From Oppiella nova (Eukaryota > Arthropoda > Arachnida > Sarcoptiformes > Oppiidae), in assembly GCA_905397405.1 (NCBI GenBank), contig CAJPVJ010000116.1, positions 1-35,480 of the forward strand: DNA of 35,480 nucleotides, in the 5' to 3' direction. Every line of letters begins with the position of its first letter. The first letter of the stretch is position 1. Below are positions 10,471-21,585 of this stretch, in pieces. The position numbers were made by a program, and so were the translations under genes. Below the pieces are notes generated by a model, which was not told the DNA's origin, searched no databases, and was given only the letters and a program-made list of their open reading frames with translations.

Positions 10471-11030
10471 CTATCGATCGCTGCCTTAAATTTATATTTC
10501 AAAAGCGTTTTCAATTCATTTTGGATAATATCTAAGAGACTGATTAATGTGTAAAATATGATAAATGTTTTTGAGTTGTTTTCAATTCATATGAATTATG
10601 AATATAATAAAGTGTTTATAATTAAGTGTTTATAATAAAGTGTATAATAGACGCAAAATGCAAGTAAATTAAAACTCTGTGTACACTATTGAGATAAAAT
10701 AATTTTGGGCAATATTTAGCATGCAAATCATGTAACGATTCACTTCATAATAAACGGGTAATTAATTGTATTTCGAAAAGTGTTATCAAAAATTAATCTC
10801 AAAATATGGTTTTTGTTCATTAAACCAATTAAATCTTTTTTTGGAAAATATGTTTTAGATTTTGGGCCACATTTTGTGATTTTATGAAACACTTTCGTAA
10901 CAAATTTCACACAATGTTTACACAGAGTTATATATGGGTACACATTATACCAATAGTGTACATTTATAGACATATACTTTTTAAATTTATGAGAAATATT
11001 TTATAATAGAGTTTGAGAGAGAAATAAGAC
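10471..11030. repeat. 533-bp tandem duplication, right copy (560 bp)
   Basis: Same sequence as 9938-10470, with small indels, including an extra 'agtgttta'-type expansion near 10610. The copies abut directly through GAGAAATAAGACTATCGATC; the right copy ends at AAATAAGAC before unique sequence. Confidence 0.9.
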
Positions 11031-12794
11031 TTACTTTCTGAGTGTGTGAGAGTGTTGGAGAGGGGGCTCAGAGAGGGTTTAGAGCCCCAGTCCTATCACG
11101 TGTGTAGGTGTCTATACTTTTGCCCAGAATATACACACAGTTTGTGTTCATTATTCTGTTCATATCATGAATGCAATCAAAATGCACACACGGTTTCAAA
11201 TAAGTTATAATATTCAGTTTATCAGCATTTCATTCCTAATACAGTGTACCTGTCTCATTTTGTGTGCGTATAGTGTACAGTCAATTCATTCGTACACTAC
11301 AGAGAGTTATCCGTGTATTAAATCAGGATTCTGTAATAATCAGGTCATTCACAGATTTTTGTGGTCACATACACTGTATTAGTGCGATAATAGAGAGGTA
11401 CAGTAACCGGCAAATATCCACCACATTTTTAGGCAATAATATTTTCTCTGTATACTAATTGTGAGGCCGAGTGTTCACTATAGAGAGAGATTTGGTTAGA
11501 GGTATGGGAGGGCTACTAGGCGTAGACACCTCCCGATCCACACGCACACACCCATAGAGATTACGATTAATTAATTAAAACGCAAACTTCAGTTCAATTT
11601 TTAAGGTTTTATTTAGTTTTTCTTTTAACATTCAATGGATTTATTTGTCAAAAAGGATTTTTAATGTTACGTTCATTTGTATGGTAATTGTATGTTTCAT
11701 CAAGACATTCATTCAATTTAAAAGACATAATTATTATTGTAGTTATAAATATATTTTACAAAAAAATCAAAATCGTTTTACACTACATATTGAAAATAAA
11801 AAATAAAATTTTCAAATCCGTTTAAACTAATAATTAAAATTTTTTGTTTTTGTTTTGTCATAAGCAATGAGTCGATTGTCTCACTCTATGAGAGTCAGAG
11901 GTTTTGCTAAAATGTTTGTAAATAAAAAACATAAAACTTTTTTATTTTCATAACTCATTCATTGCGAAGGAATGAATACACAATCAAAGTGTTCATTATA
12001 TCGAGAATATAGAGACAGACAGTGAGTGAGTGAGAGAGAGAGGGAGAGAGAGAGAGAGAGAGGGCTGGGATTTCATAGAAATCTATTCATTTATTTTTAT
12101 TCATACAATCAATTGGTAGAGAAATAAAACAAACAGTTTCAGATTTGTTTTAACTAATTGTAATATTACAATCATAAAAAGTTATTTTCAGTCCGTAGAG
12201 TGTATGAGAAAATAATAATAATAATAAAAACAAACAAACAAATAATTAGAAATAAAAATAATTAATTATAATTAAAGACACAAAAACACTATGAAATGTC
12301 TTATTTTGCATAGATTTTTGGGTTACAAATAATAGTCGACACGAAACAAAATTGACAAAATTATAATTAAAACAAAAAATTAGACACAAATAAGATTTTA
12401 AAACACTTAAAAATATATATCATATATAGACTTGAAAATAAATCTCCGGATTAATTAATTGAGAGATTGAATGACAAATACATGGAACTCTTTGTTTAAT
12501 AACTTCGTAAGGAGTTGTTGTGTTCAGTATAGCGGGAGTTCACTATAGATCGTGTGAGAGATAGAGAGTAGACTTATCTCTAAAAATGAAATTAATATTT
12601 AGGTTTTGTATGCAAAGTGGAAATTCATAATAAGAGATGTGAACCAAAAATAGATAATAATTAATCCTAAAAGTCAAACGTTATTAATATTATTATTAGT
12701 CTTTTTTGTCACATATTTTTCAAATCAATTCACGCTTTAATTCATAACAACACAAGTGATGGTCAGTCATATCAATGGGAATTGAGTCTACCTT
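11031..12794. other. non-coding region, partly likely 3' UTR of the RRM gene
   Basis: AT-rich with GA/GTGAG-rich patches. The right part probably holds the 3' UTR of the minus-strand RRM gene that ends at 12795. The plus-strand ORFs at 11167-11458 overlap in two frames and show no domain or splice context. Nothing else can be supported. Confidence 0.4.
12011..12063. repeat. GA-rich microsatellite
   Basis: Units of GACA, GTGA and GA ending in (GA)n, about 50 bp. Confidence 0.85.
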
Positions 12795-14459
12795 TTAGTA
12801 CGGCTGCCAACGACCGGTGGGCGGCGGCGGAGGGGGCGGTTGGGCTCCACCAACGCCGGCGACACCTCTGTTCGCGTTATAGGCGCCGACACCGCCGTAA
12901 CCATTGCGCACAGCGCCGCCAAAATTCATGCCCCGCCCTCCCGAGGGGTCGGCCTGTGGGGCGGCGGCGGCGCCCATCGATCGGTTAAAGTCGTACGCCA
13001 TGGGCGTCGTGTAGGCGGCGTTACCCCCGTCGCCGCGACCGTACGCGTCCGGCTGTAGCTGCGAGGCAACGGGTGGGCCCGCTCTCTGGGCTGCCGGTGG
13101 CGCCGGACCTCCTCTACCATACAGAGGCTGCGTGTCGTACGGGGCGAGGGATCGCATGCCTCCGTCGCCGCCTCCCATCTGTTGCTGTCTGTCGTATCCG
13201 TAGGGATCGCCGCCGGCGTCGGGATAGCCGTACGGCTCGCGCTGATAGGGCGGGTAGGCGTTCATGTCGTTGTAGCCATAGGGCGGTCCGAAGTCATTGG
13301 GCGGACCCATTGGCGGACCAGGAGGGGGACCACCGAAGCGATTGTAGTTGTTTTGACCGCCCATTCGCGAGTTCTGGTTATACTGGTTGTTACGGCCATA
13401 GGGTGTGCGCCCTTTCATGGGTCCGCCGCCTCCACCCCCGCGACGGTTGTTATTCTGGTAATTATTATTTCGCTGTTTCCCTACAATCAACACAAAAAGT
13501 ACATTATAGACACCGTATGTCGTATCAGATGACATGTCTGTCCATACCTGTGTTACTCAGTTTACTCGTCGATATCTATGGCCATAAAATGGATGAACAA
13601 AAACACAATTCAATTAATACAATGAGATAACAAAACAATTGCTAACTATTGGCTTTACAAAGAGTACACAACTCGATACTAGACTAGAATATTAACCATA
13701 ATGTTGTACACTATCTCATAATGATTTGTGAAAATCTGTTATAAAACTAGCGGACATAGAATCTGATAATCATGATATACCGGTACCACGAGTGGACTAT
13801 TCACTATATTAACTATTTTTACTTATCGTTTGTCAATCACTGGACATAACGATAGATAAATCAAACATAATTTAGATTCATAATCAAAAACTAAAACTAA
13901 TTCAACGCTTTCCATGTGTCCATAGGTGAGAGGGTCGAGGAAAGGGATGCCTACGATGTCTATCTGGCAGTGCATACCTGAACGGTGAGCTGAGATCCCA
14001 TGAAATTATAATTATTCAACTTTTTAATCGCTTCGTCCGCTTCTTCGCGTTTAGTCATATGCTGTCGAAAGATAATCAATAGATTAGACACTCAGACATC
14101 AGTACACTATACACACACCACACCATTCATTATCACCAATACTATCAATAGGCTTCACAAATACGGACCGGTATCTCACAACTTATTATTAACTCATATA
14201 ACAGTGGTGTATATATCTAATCATAATCTATTGGCTGAATTGGGGGACAGGGGGTGGTAATAGACAATTGGTGGTGATGTATGTGCGGGTGTGGTGGAGG
14301 TGTGGTGATGGCTATACTGACCACAAACCCATATTTGCCGACCAGGTCCACCTGAGTGACCTGACCATACGTGCGGAACAGGTCCTCCAAGTCCTTGTCG
14401 GTGCAGCCATCGGGCAGTCGTCCCACAAAGACCTTAGCGTTACTCAAGTCATCACTCAT
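12795..14459 (-). CDS. single-RRM RNA-binding protein with Gly/Pro/Tyr-rich low-complexity tail (RBM4/RBM14-like)
   Basis: Predicted nuclear RNA-binding protein of 311 residues, likely acting in pre-mRNA processing or co-activation. Exons: 14322-14459 (46 codons), 13978-14061 (28 codons), 13548-13575 (28-bp microexon) and 12795-13480. The RRM spans about residues 8-80: RNP2 is KVFVGRL and RNP1 is KYGFVHM, the latter formed across the first intron. The microexon reads ISTSKLSNT and restores the phase (1 base left over) needed by the GG at the start of exon 4; without it the tail would need a downstream acceptor at 13472. The tail has RGGGGGG, PYGRNN, GPPPGPPMGPP, repeated PYGY and a final run of seven prolines, a prion-like composition. 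The last exon is far richer in G+C than its surroundings. Only one RRM and no zinc knuckle, unlike lark/RBM4. Confidence 0.85.
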
Positions 14460-15748
14460 TGTGTGTTAGGATTGTTGTATCGATGGCTATATTATTGGCG
14501 ATTAAACCGTGGATTCAATGCAACCGAGGATTTGAGGCACACTTTCGCGGCGATTATGAAACTAGTGAATAAAGTGCACAAAACTTGTGGTTTGTTTGCG
14601 ATATAATGGATGAAAATGATTATTAATTTATTGAAACACTCGCTAAGTTTCGCACTAATTATGAATTAATAAAATGCAAATTGTTTTACAATTAATATGT
14701 AGTGAACGCACACTCGCTGTGTATGGATAGGCGGTAATGGTATGGTATGTATGGATACACAGCACCGGACTATGGCATCAAATGTACGCTTATATACGTT
14801 AAGCGCGTATAAAATGTGTGATTATTACTATAAATACATGTAATAATTATTTAATTAAAACTGATTTTATTAATAAACTGAGTTATGAAATTAAAATGTG
14901 GTGGCTTATTGTGTGTTCAATAGACACAAACAACAAAACGCTTCGGCAGCACAAACAACATACCGGTGCGCCCATGGCTTTCACATTATGCACATCAATT
15001 ACGTACATCCATGCTTGGCTAATACTATTTGCACCCTGCACAATTAGATTTAAGCTAAATTAGTTTGTTGAATAAGTTTGTTAATTTGGTTTAGTTTTAT
15101 GTGCATGCTTGAACAGTTATTTATTTGCAAAAAATTAAGTTCATACGAGTTTGTAGTTTGTATGATTTTGTTTTCATTTATAAATCTCTAATAAATGTAT
15201 TGAATTTATTTTCATTAATTAAGTTAGTACAGGTATTTTAAGTTAAACAAAAGTTGGAACTATTTATCTAGGTACTGGTTACTTTTACAAAGACTAATGA
15301 ATACTGTACAGTATTTTGCACATTAGAAAAATATTATTTTATTACAAATCATCATAATTATATCTAGATATAATTGAGCCTTTAAACACAATTTACTTTT
15401 GACTACTAATTTTAATTTTACATTATTTTTAGAATTAATATTTATAAATCCTGTATTAACCTTAATTAAAATTGGTTATAGTTGTAAATATAATATTTAG
15501 ACTAGAAATCTTCATAATTTATACCATATTGCAGACAGATCTTGAAGTGAATTATCATAAATGTTATTAAGACTATACATAAGTATTGACGGAGAAAAAT
15601 ACTCATTAACTGTAAATTGAATATTTTAATGATTTAATGCTTTTAACAAATGTAAAGATAGTGTAAATTTAGTTGTGAGTGGAATTTGAATTGATTTTTA
15701 ATTTAATACTTAACTCTAATACAGTATTAATTTCAATTTATTCCTTTG

Positions 15749-15786
<38 letters not shown>

Positions 15787-17353
15787 AATTTTTGTGATAA
15801 TTAATTAGTTTTACAAATAAGTTTCGTAACTATTCTTTGTTAACAACTTTATTACTGTAAAGACATTTACCTTTGATCACACTATTAAAACATAAATACT
15901 TATGACATAATATTTTTGTATATATTAATTATTAAAGCAGTTGCAGTGAAAATTATAATAAAATAAATGAGTATAAAAAAAAGTCTAACACGACTTTTAT
16001 GATTATTTAATTAGGGATAATAATAATTAATGGTGAAAAAATCTAATCATCAATTCAGTAGACAATTGATGACAAACTTCTAGTTTTTAGTTTTATGATG
16101 TCCTTCAATACAGTGGCGGAACACTTATGGAGACATTTGAAAAACAATTAAATTATTGACAGAAAAGTTTTAAAAGTTTTATTTAAATAGTATGAAGTCC
16201 CGTATAAATAGTAATTAAGTCATAATTTTATTTATAAACAATAATTATTGCGTAAAATATTAATTTACTTGAATGATTTATACTACAAAGTATTTTTAGC
16301 CATAATGATAAAATTCATTGAAAGTTTTGTATTTTTGAATGAATTATAGAAATAAATATTACAAACTTATTCATTGAAATTATCATTGATATTTATTATC
16401 CATTGTCATTAACATTACAAATGCTAATAAATAATTAAAATATTTAATTTAAATGTAAAACTATTTAACAGATCCTTCATTCAAACATACAAAATACAGT
16501 ATAACTATAGTTAACTATAGCCCACATTCAGTGGTATACTGACGTGTATTAAGAATATGTCATCAGAATATACTGTAGTGTATACAGAGTATATCGATTG
16601 TATTTAAAAGTTGTGTTCACTTGTTAGTACTCTTGAATAAAAATTATTTTATTAAAAATTAAGTGTTTATTAATAAAATATAATCCTTTACTAAAATATT
16701 ATTACATTACCCGCCAGGTTAGTCAGAATTTTTAAAATATACATATTGTATGATTTGTGAGATTCTAGTTAAAATACAATTTTATAGTAATTAATTGTGT
16801 TTGCATATGAATTTGCTGCAAATCTACTGATTATATAAACAAATATATATAATATTAATAAAAATCCTAAATTCTAAACATATTTTACAGAATTTTTATT
16901 AATAATAAATTAATAAAATATTTTAATGTTAAATATGACAATACATAGAACATTGACATAACATATGAAAATACAACTAATATTTTATATAAAACTTATT
17001 TTCTATGAATTATTATACCAGTACACCAATTGATTTAACTATATTATAAATACGCCACTGATTCGTATGTAATATAAGTATATAAATTATATATTTTAAA
17101 TATATTTTATGGTGAGTATACCTCGCTGTCAATATTCAAGGGTATTTAGCTCATTTGTATGTTGACTAACTCTAATAAATATTAATTTTATAAAATAAGA
17201 AAAAAGTTTTTTATTTAAATCGGTTTTGTTTGGTATTTAAAGAGTGAATCTCACGACTCGATTGATTATAAATAAGTTGTGTTTTATAGTCTGTGGTTTC
17301 GATAGTTAAATATCTTATTCATAGTTTTAAAACAAATTATTTTATAAGAAATT
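14460..17353. other. gene-poor AT-rich intergenic region
   Basis: About 2.9 kb without a convincing exon. The first 350 bp, including a moderately GC-rich patch at 14490-14540, are presumably the 5' UTR and promoter of the RRM gene; the last part is the promoter side of the acid phosphatase gene. It holds a (TC)n tract (15751-15784) and a 16-bp perfect palindrome (16505-16520, CTATAGTTAACTATAG). The ORF at 14818-15063 has chance-like composition. Confidence 0.5.
15751..15784. repeat. (TC)n microsatellite
   Basis: Seventeen uninterrupted TC units. Confidence 0.9.
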
Positions 17354-19401
17354 ATGAGTTATTTAGCAATAGTGGTGACGATTCTGTCGATTAGCACAAG
17401 TAGTTGGGCTCAGAATCAATGTGTCTGTCCTACCAGTGATGATGACTTGAGTACTTTGAAGTCAGTTTTCATTGTAAGTAAGAATTTCTCTAAATATTTC
17501 AACTAAATATTTCTACTAGTCAAAAAAATCAATAATTAAATTTTAAAAATTGATAAATAATTAGCTTATGAGACATGGCATCCGAGCCCCCTGGACTACC
17601 TACCCATTGGATCCATTTGCTGCCAACAACTCGCAGCGATTCCCTAACGGAGGCTCACAATTGACTGATGTATTCATTATAACAGAAATAATATATAAAA
17701 CTAAATAAAAATTATACATATATTTGATTGAATCACAAAATCTAAGGCTGGTATAGATCAGGCGTATAATATGGGCCGTTATTATCAGCAACGGTACGGC
17801 AAGTTTATCGATGAGAATCCCAAAAGTGCTTTCTTGAGGGCATCGGCAGCTCAACGATGTATCGACACCCTGTCCATTGTGGCCAAAAAGTTGTGGCCCC
17901 CGACAGTCGATAATAAAAAACAATGGCAGCCGGTAACTTTTGACAATTACAATACCTGTACCTAATTATAATAATTTTAATGTCTATTTCAGATGATATT
18001 TTCATTGCCACAGAAGATCGATAGCGTATGTCTAATACAATAAAAAATTGTTTTTTTCCATTTATTTATCTAATAAATAATCACTGAATGATCTCATCAT
18101 AGCAGACAACAAAACATTTATTTTCAAATCGATTAATGTTTTTTGTTTTCAATTTTATTGAATACTAATTAATTATATACATTATTATTCAATAATTTAC
18201 TTATTTTAGTGAATTATTTCCAAAGTAAAAACGTTTAGAAATTTATCAATTAATTTATGAAATATATTCAGATTTTATACGAAGAGCCGGACTGTGAGCA
18301 CGCGGAGGAAGAGGAGCAAAAAAATCTGAAGACTCCTGAAGTACAGGCCTATGAGGCCGACCCTAAGATACAGGTGACAGATATTTACAATACAACTAAA
18401 ACATAGACGTTTGTAACAAAAACATTTTATTTATACTGTATTTGCATTGAAATGTTCAGGAATTATACAAATTCACGAAAGAAAAGACTGGACTTAAGGC
18501 TGACATGTATTCAGTGACCAAAGCGTTTGATTGTATCCGTTGTGAGAAACTCAATGGACTTCAATCGCCCGATTGGGCCACACCTGTGATCTACGATAGG
18601 ATGGGTGACGTACTGTCCCAGAGACTCAACTTCTTCTATAAGTCCACTAAAGCACAGAGACTTAGGGCTGGTATGTGTTGCCACAAGTGTTCATATGTAT
18701 ATTTTTACCATTTATTAAATCTTAAATTTAGGGCCAATTCTTGAGGACTTCAAGAAAAATATGGATAATGTTATTAACGCTAAGGCGACCGATAAGCCTA
18801 AGAAAGTATTCATTTATACCTCGGTAAGTGATTAACACCATAAATCACTATAACTTAAAAAGACTAATTTTAAATTTATAAATGAGTGGTTGTTAATTAA
18901 TTAAAATTTTTTGATATCATATATATATATATATCTAAATAATAGCATGACTTCAAAATCGCATCGGTATTGTCAGCTCTGGGTGACCCTCAACCCAAGT
19001 ACCCTCCCTTCGCGGCGGCCATCATACTTGAATTGCACAAAATTGGCGACAAAAACATCGTACGGGCCCTCTATGTGAACCAGACGGTCAACTGGCCCTA
19101 CACCGCCATTAAGCTGCCCCTCACCAAATGCCAGGTCAAAGCAGGTAACCCTCAAAAGCCCGATACGCTTGTCAAACATATTGCTAAAGACATTTCATCA
19201 ACACTTAAAAAACTATCTCCCATTGAATTACCGAAATTTGGTGCCAATAAAACTACAGGTCCAGGTGCTAAGGACTGTACTTTCGAGAACTTTGTCAACT
19301 CGATCGCCGACTTAACACCAGTGGACTGGCGATCAGAGTGTGGACTGGACTGTAAGTATGACCCCTTCAAGTCGGCTGAAGACAATTTGGGACAAACATA
19401 G
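17354..19401 (+). CDS. histidine acid phosphatase, secreted or lysosomal, eight exons
   Basis: Hydrolyses phosphate monoesters at acid pH through a phosphohistidine intermediate (histidine phosphatase clade 2, as in prostatic and lysosomal acid phosphatase). Exons: 17354-17473, 17565-17669, 17747-17932, 17993-18025, 18272-18373, 18460-18670, 18732-18823 and 18946-19401, all GT...AG, giving 434 residues. Signal peptide at about 1-19 (ends SSWA). Catalytic motif MRHGIRAP (nucleophile His44, Arg43, Arg47), the family arginine at Arg106 (FLRASAAQR) and the proton-donor HD at His284-Asp285 (TSHDFKI). LTDAGIDQAYNMGRYYQQRYG is split across exons 2-3 and matches the family's LT..G..Q...G...R.RY signature. 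No C-terminal membrane helix is seen, unlike lysosomal ACP2, so the product may be secreted. Exon 4 is only 33 bp. Active-site residues are all present, so I expect an active enzyme. Confidence 0.93.
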
Positions 19402-19529
19402 TGTGACTGTCAGAGAGCACTGGTAACCCATTATACTGTAATATTGGTGCTTTCGAGTGCAAGAATTTATTGATTTATAAATTGTATACTGTATACAATA
19501 ATACTGTATTACATTTAAAGTTTAATTCA

Positions 19530-19535
19530 AATAAA
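19530..19535 (+). promoter_or_regulatory. possible polyadenylation signal of the acid phosphatase gene
   Basis: AATAAA about 130 bp after the stop codon. Confidence 0.45.
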
Positions 19536-19670
19536 ATTCAAATGAAAACATAGTTAATTAATTAATACATAGTATGAAAAGTTTTCATTGAAAACTAAAC
19601 TTTTTACCGCTATTAGTCCCGCGCAACAATTAGCCCCTTTTTGCTACTCTAGTAATTACTAATTACTAAT

Positions 19671-19689
19671 CACTGATTAGTAATCAGTG
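19671..19689. promoter_or_regulatory. 19-bp palindrome upstream of F-box gene 1
   Basis: CACTGATTA G TAATCAGTG, nine-base perfect arms around one base, lying 70 bp before the ATG and next to repeated TAATTACTAAT. It could bind a dimeric factor. The second F-box gene has no matching element, so its role is uncertain. Confidence 0.3.
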
Positions 19690-19758
19690 TCAATTTTGCA
19701 AATTAAGTTATAACAACGGTTTAGTCATTTAGAGTAATATTTCCGGATTAACCAAAAT

Positions 19759-21060
19759 ATGTCTCAAATCCCTCGTAAAGACACTTTCGACAGGATTTGT
19801 GACGATTTGTGTGAAGTATTGCTGTCTTACGAGACATTCACCGATCGATTCCGTCACCAATCAGTCTCTAAACAGTTCCAGAGATTGGTTTACACAACAC
19901 AGAAAGACATGACCATTGATTACAAACTCTTGAATAGGATGACTACAAAGACACAAACTGGTGAAGAGTACTTCGACACCAACCGAATGGCCATTATTAT
20001 GAGAAAGTGTCCAAACGTTCAACGAATCGATTGCTCACAAATTAATAATGATAGACATCTGTTTGAAAGCATTCACCAGTTTAGACACCATTGGCCTAAC
20101 CTTAAGGAACTGTATTTGTATGTGGAGCAAACTGGTGGCACAAATGACTTCTTGATTTTCCTGTGCCCTATGTTTGGCAAACAACTGACTCGTATCACTG
20201 AAGTGGACTCTGGGGCCATACTATCTCTGACTGATTGTCCAAATCTGTCGCATCTGATTCTTATCGTACTTCCCGATGCCTTTGGACCACAAAACAAATT
20301 ACTTGTCAAGAATTTAGTGTCACTTAAATTCAATATGATTTGCACATCCAATATAACCTTCGATAACAATCTCTTCAAGACATTCATTGCGGCCAATCTA
20401 TCCCTCAAACGTCTTAAAGTCAAAAATATTCCTCCGAATACTGAATCCAAAGAGACAACCATTCAATTCCTGAAACATTTGACTCGATTAACGAATTTAA
20501 ATGAATTGAGTCTTACTTTTTGTTTATTTAGCCATCAGAACCACCACTTAGAAAATTTTGTCTTCTATTGTCTGTACAACTCGTTCAGAGATATCGGCCT
20601 AAAGTGTGTGTCTCTCAAGAAGTTGAGACTCCAACTGAGTACAGATCATCCGGCACTCAATGATGAGATCATAGATTCAATCCAACACTTCCGGTGCTTA
20701 AAACGTCTAGAATTGATACTCTGTTCTGTAGGCAACTCAGGAGAATGGGATTCATTTGAGTCAATGAGTCGATGGCCGCAATGCATATCCCACCTGTCAC
20801 TCAGTTTACATCCAATGAGTCCAGAATTCATTGCCAAAATCGACACAATCCTACCGGCGCTCCAGTATTTGAAAATCTATGACCAATCTTTCAGTGAAAA
20901 CCGAATTTGTTTGAATCACTACTCAAGACTACCACTCCTTCAGACCCTCATCATTGATAGTTTTCCTAAGATTGAAGTCAATCTCAATGACGTGAATGCA
21001 TTGTATAAGATGTGCCAAAAACTGAGACATTTAGGCCATAATATTGATATAAAATTCTAA
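19759..21060 (+). CDS. F-box protein with leucine-rich C-terminal region, paralogue 1
   Basis: Intronless gene for 433 residues, probably a substrate adaptor for an SCF-type ubiquitin ligase. The N-terminus (about residues 8-50: DTFDRICDDLCEVLLSYETF, then SVSKQFQRLVY) has the F-box layout of two helices followed by an SKQFQ motif in place of the usual 'CK.W'. The rest is a string of degenerate leucine-rich units (for example NLKELYLYV, CPNLSHLILIVL, LKRLEL, LQYLKIYD), as in FBXL proteins. The start is supported by a paralogous ATG at the same place in the gene at 22753. F-box and LRR families of this kind often expand in mites and nematodes, and the two copies here fit that. The target is unknown. 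Confidence 0.75.
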   Translation: MSQIPRKDTFDRICDDLCEVLLSYETFTDRFRHQSVSKQFQRLVYTTQKDMTIDYKLLNRMTTKTQTGEEYFDTNRMAIIMRKCPNVQRIDCSQINNDRHLFESIHQFRHHWPNLKELYLYVEQTGGTNDFLIFLCPMFGKQLTRITEVDSGAILSLTDCPNLSHLILIVLPDAFGPQNKLLVKNLVSLKFNMICTSNITFDNNLFKTFIAANLSLKRLKVKNIPPNTESKETTIQFLKHLTRLTNLNELSLTFCLFSHQNHHLENFVFYCLYNSFRDIGLKCVSLKKLRLQLSTDHPALNDEIIDSIQHFRCLKRLELILCSVGNSGEWDSFESMSRWPQCISHLSLSLHPMSPEFIAKIDTILPALQYLKIYDQSFSENRICLNHYSRLPLLQTLIIDSFPKIEVNLNDVNALYKMCQKLRHLGHNIDIKF

Positions 21061-21585
21061 CTTTAAAACTAATTTCAGACATTTTGACAGTAGAGTCAAC
21101 ACTAAATTTGTAAAACAGTTAATTTTGTAAATCTAAATTCATAAAGTCTTATATTATTATTTTAATTGCTTTCTTTTATTCAATTTGTACGTATTCAATG
21201 AATACTATTCATTAAAATTAAGGTATTTTGTACTTTAAATGTTTTTCAATAACTTATTATAGATTCTATACTATATGAGTAATTAAATTACTGTAAGTTG
21301 TAAGTCATTAATGACTCATTAATATAGTGTTTATAGTATAAACTTTATACTAATATGCTATAAAACTATAACATAATTACAAATCTAATATCTAATCCAA
21401 TAGTCTATAATTTTAAGAGCAATTTAAGTTACAATTCATTACTTTTCAAATTAATGTTTTTACAACTCAATGCAACCATATTTTCAAATACAGTTTATTT
21501 TATGATCTAAAGATTTAAACAAAACATAAAACTGAATCAACTGATTGTCAATCAATGGGCTATCAATGCAATGAATGGCGGAGTC
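21061..21585. other. convergent intergenic region between F-box gene 1 and the kinase
   Basis: AT-rich, holding the 3' ends of both genes. AATAAA on the minus strand at 21494-21499, about 90 bp beyond the kinase stop, is a likely polyadenylation signal. Nothing else is seen. Confidence 0.5.

Noticed and set aside
11167-11458. Two overlapping plus-strand ORFs
   Set aside because: Overlap in different frames with no recognisable motif; one hydrophobic run (ISFLIQCTCLILC) is not at an N-terminus with supporting exons.
12782-13630. Several long plus-strand ORFs opposite the RRM gene tail
   Set aside because: They are antisense shadows of a GC-rich exon whose minus-strand frame has clear Gly/Pro/Tyr repeats and correct splice phases.
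16505-16520. 16-bp perfect palindrome CTATAGTTAACTATAG
   Set aside because: Short AT-rich palindromes are expected by chance in this composition and it is far from any gene start.
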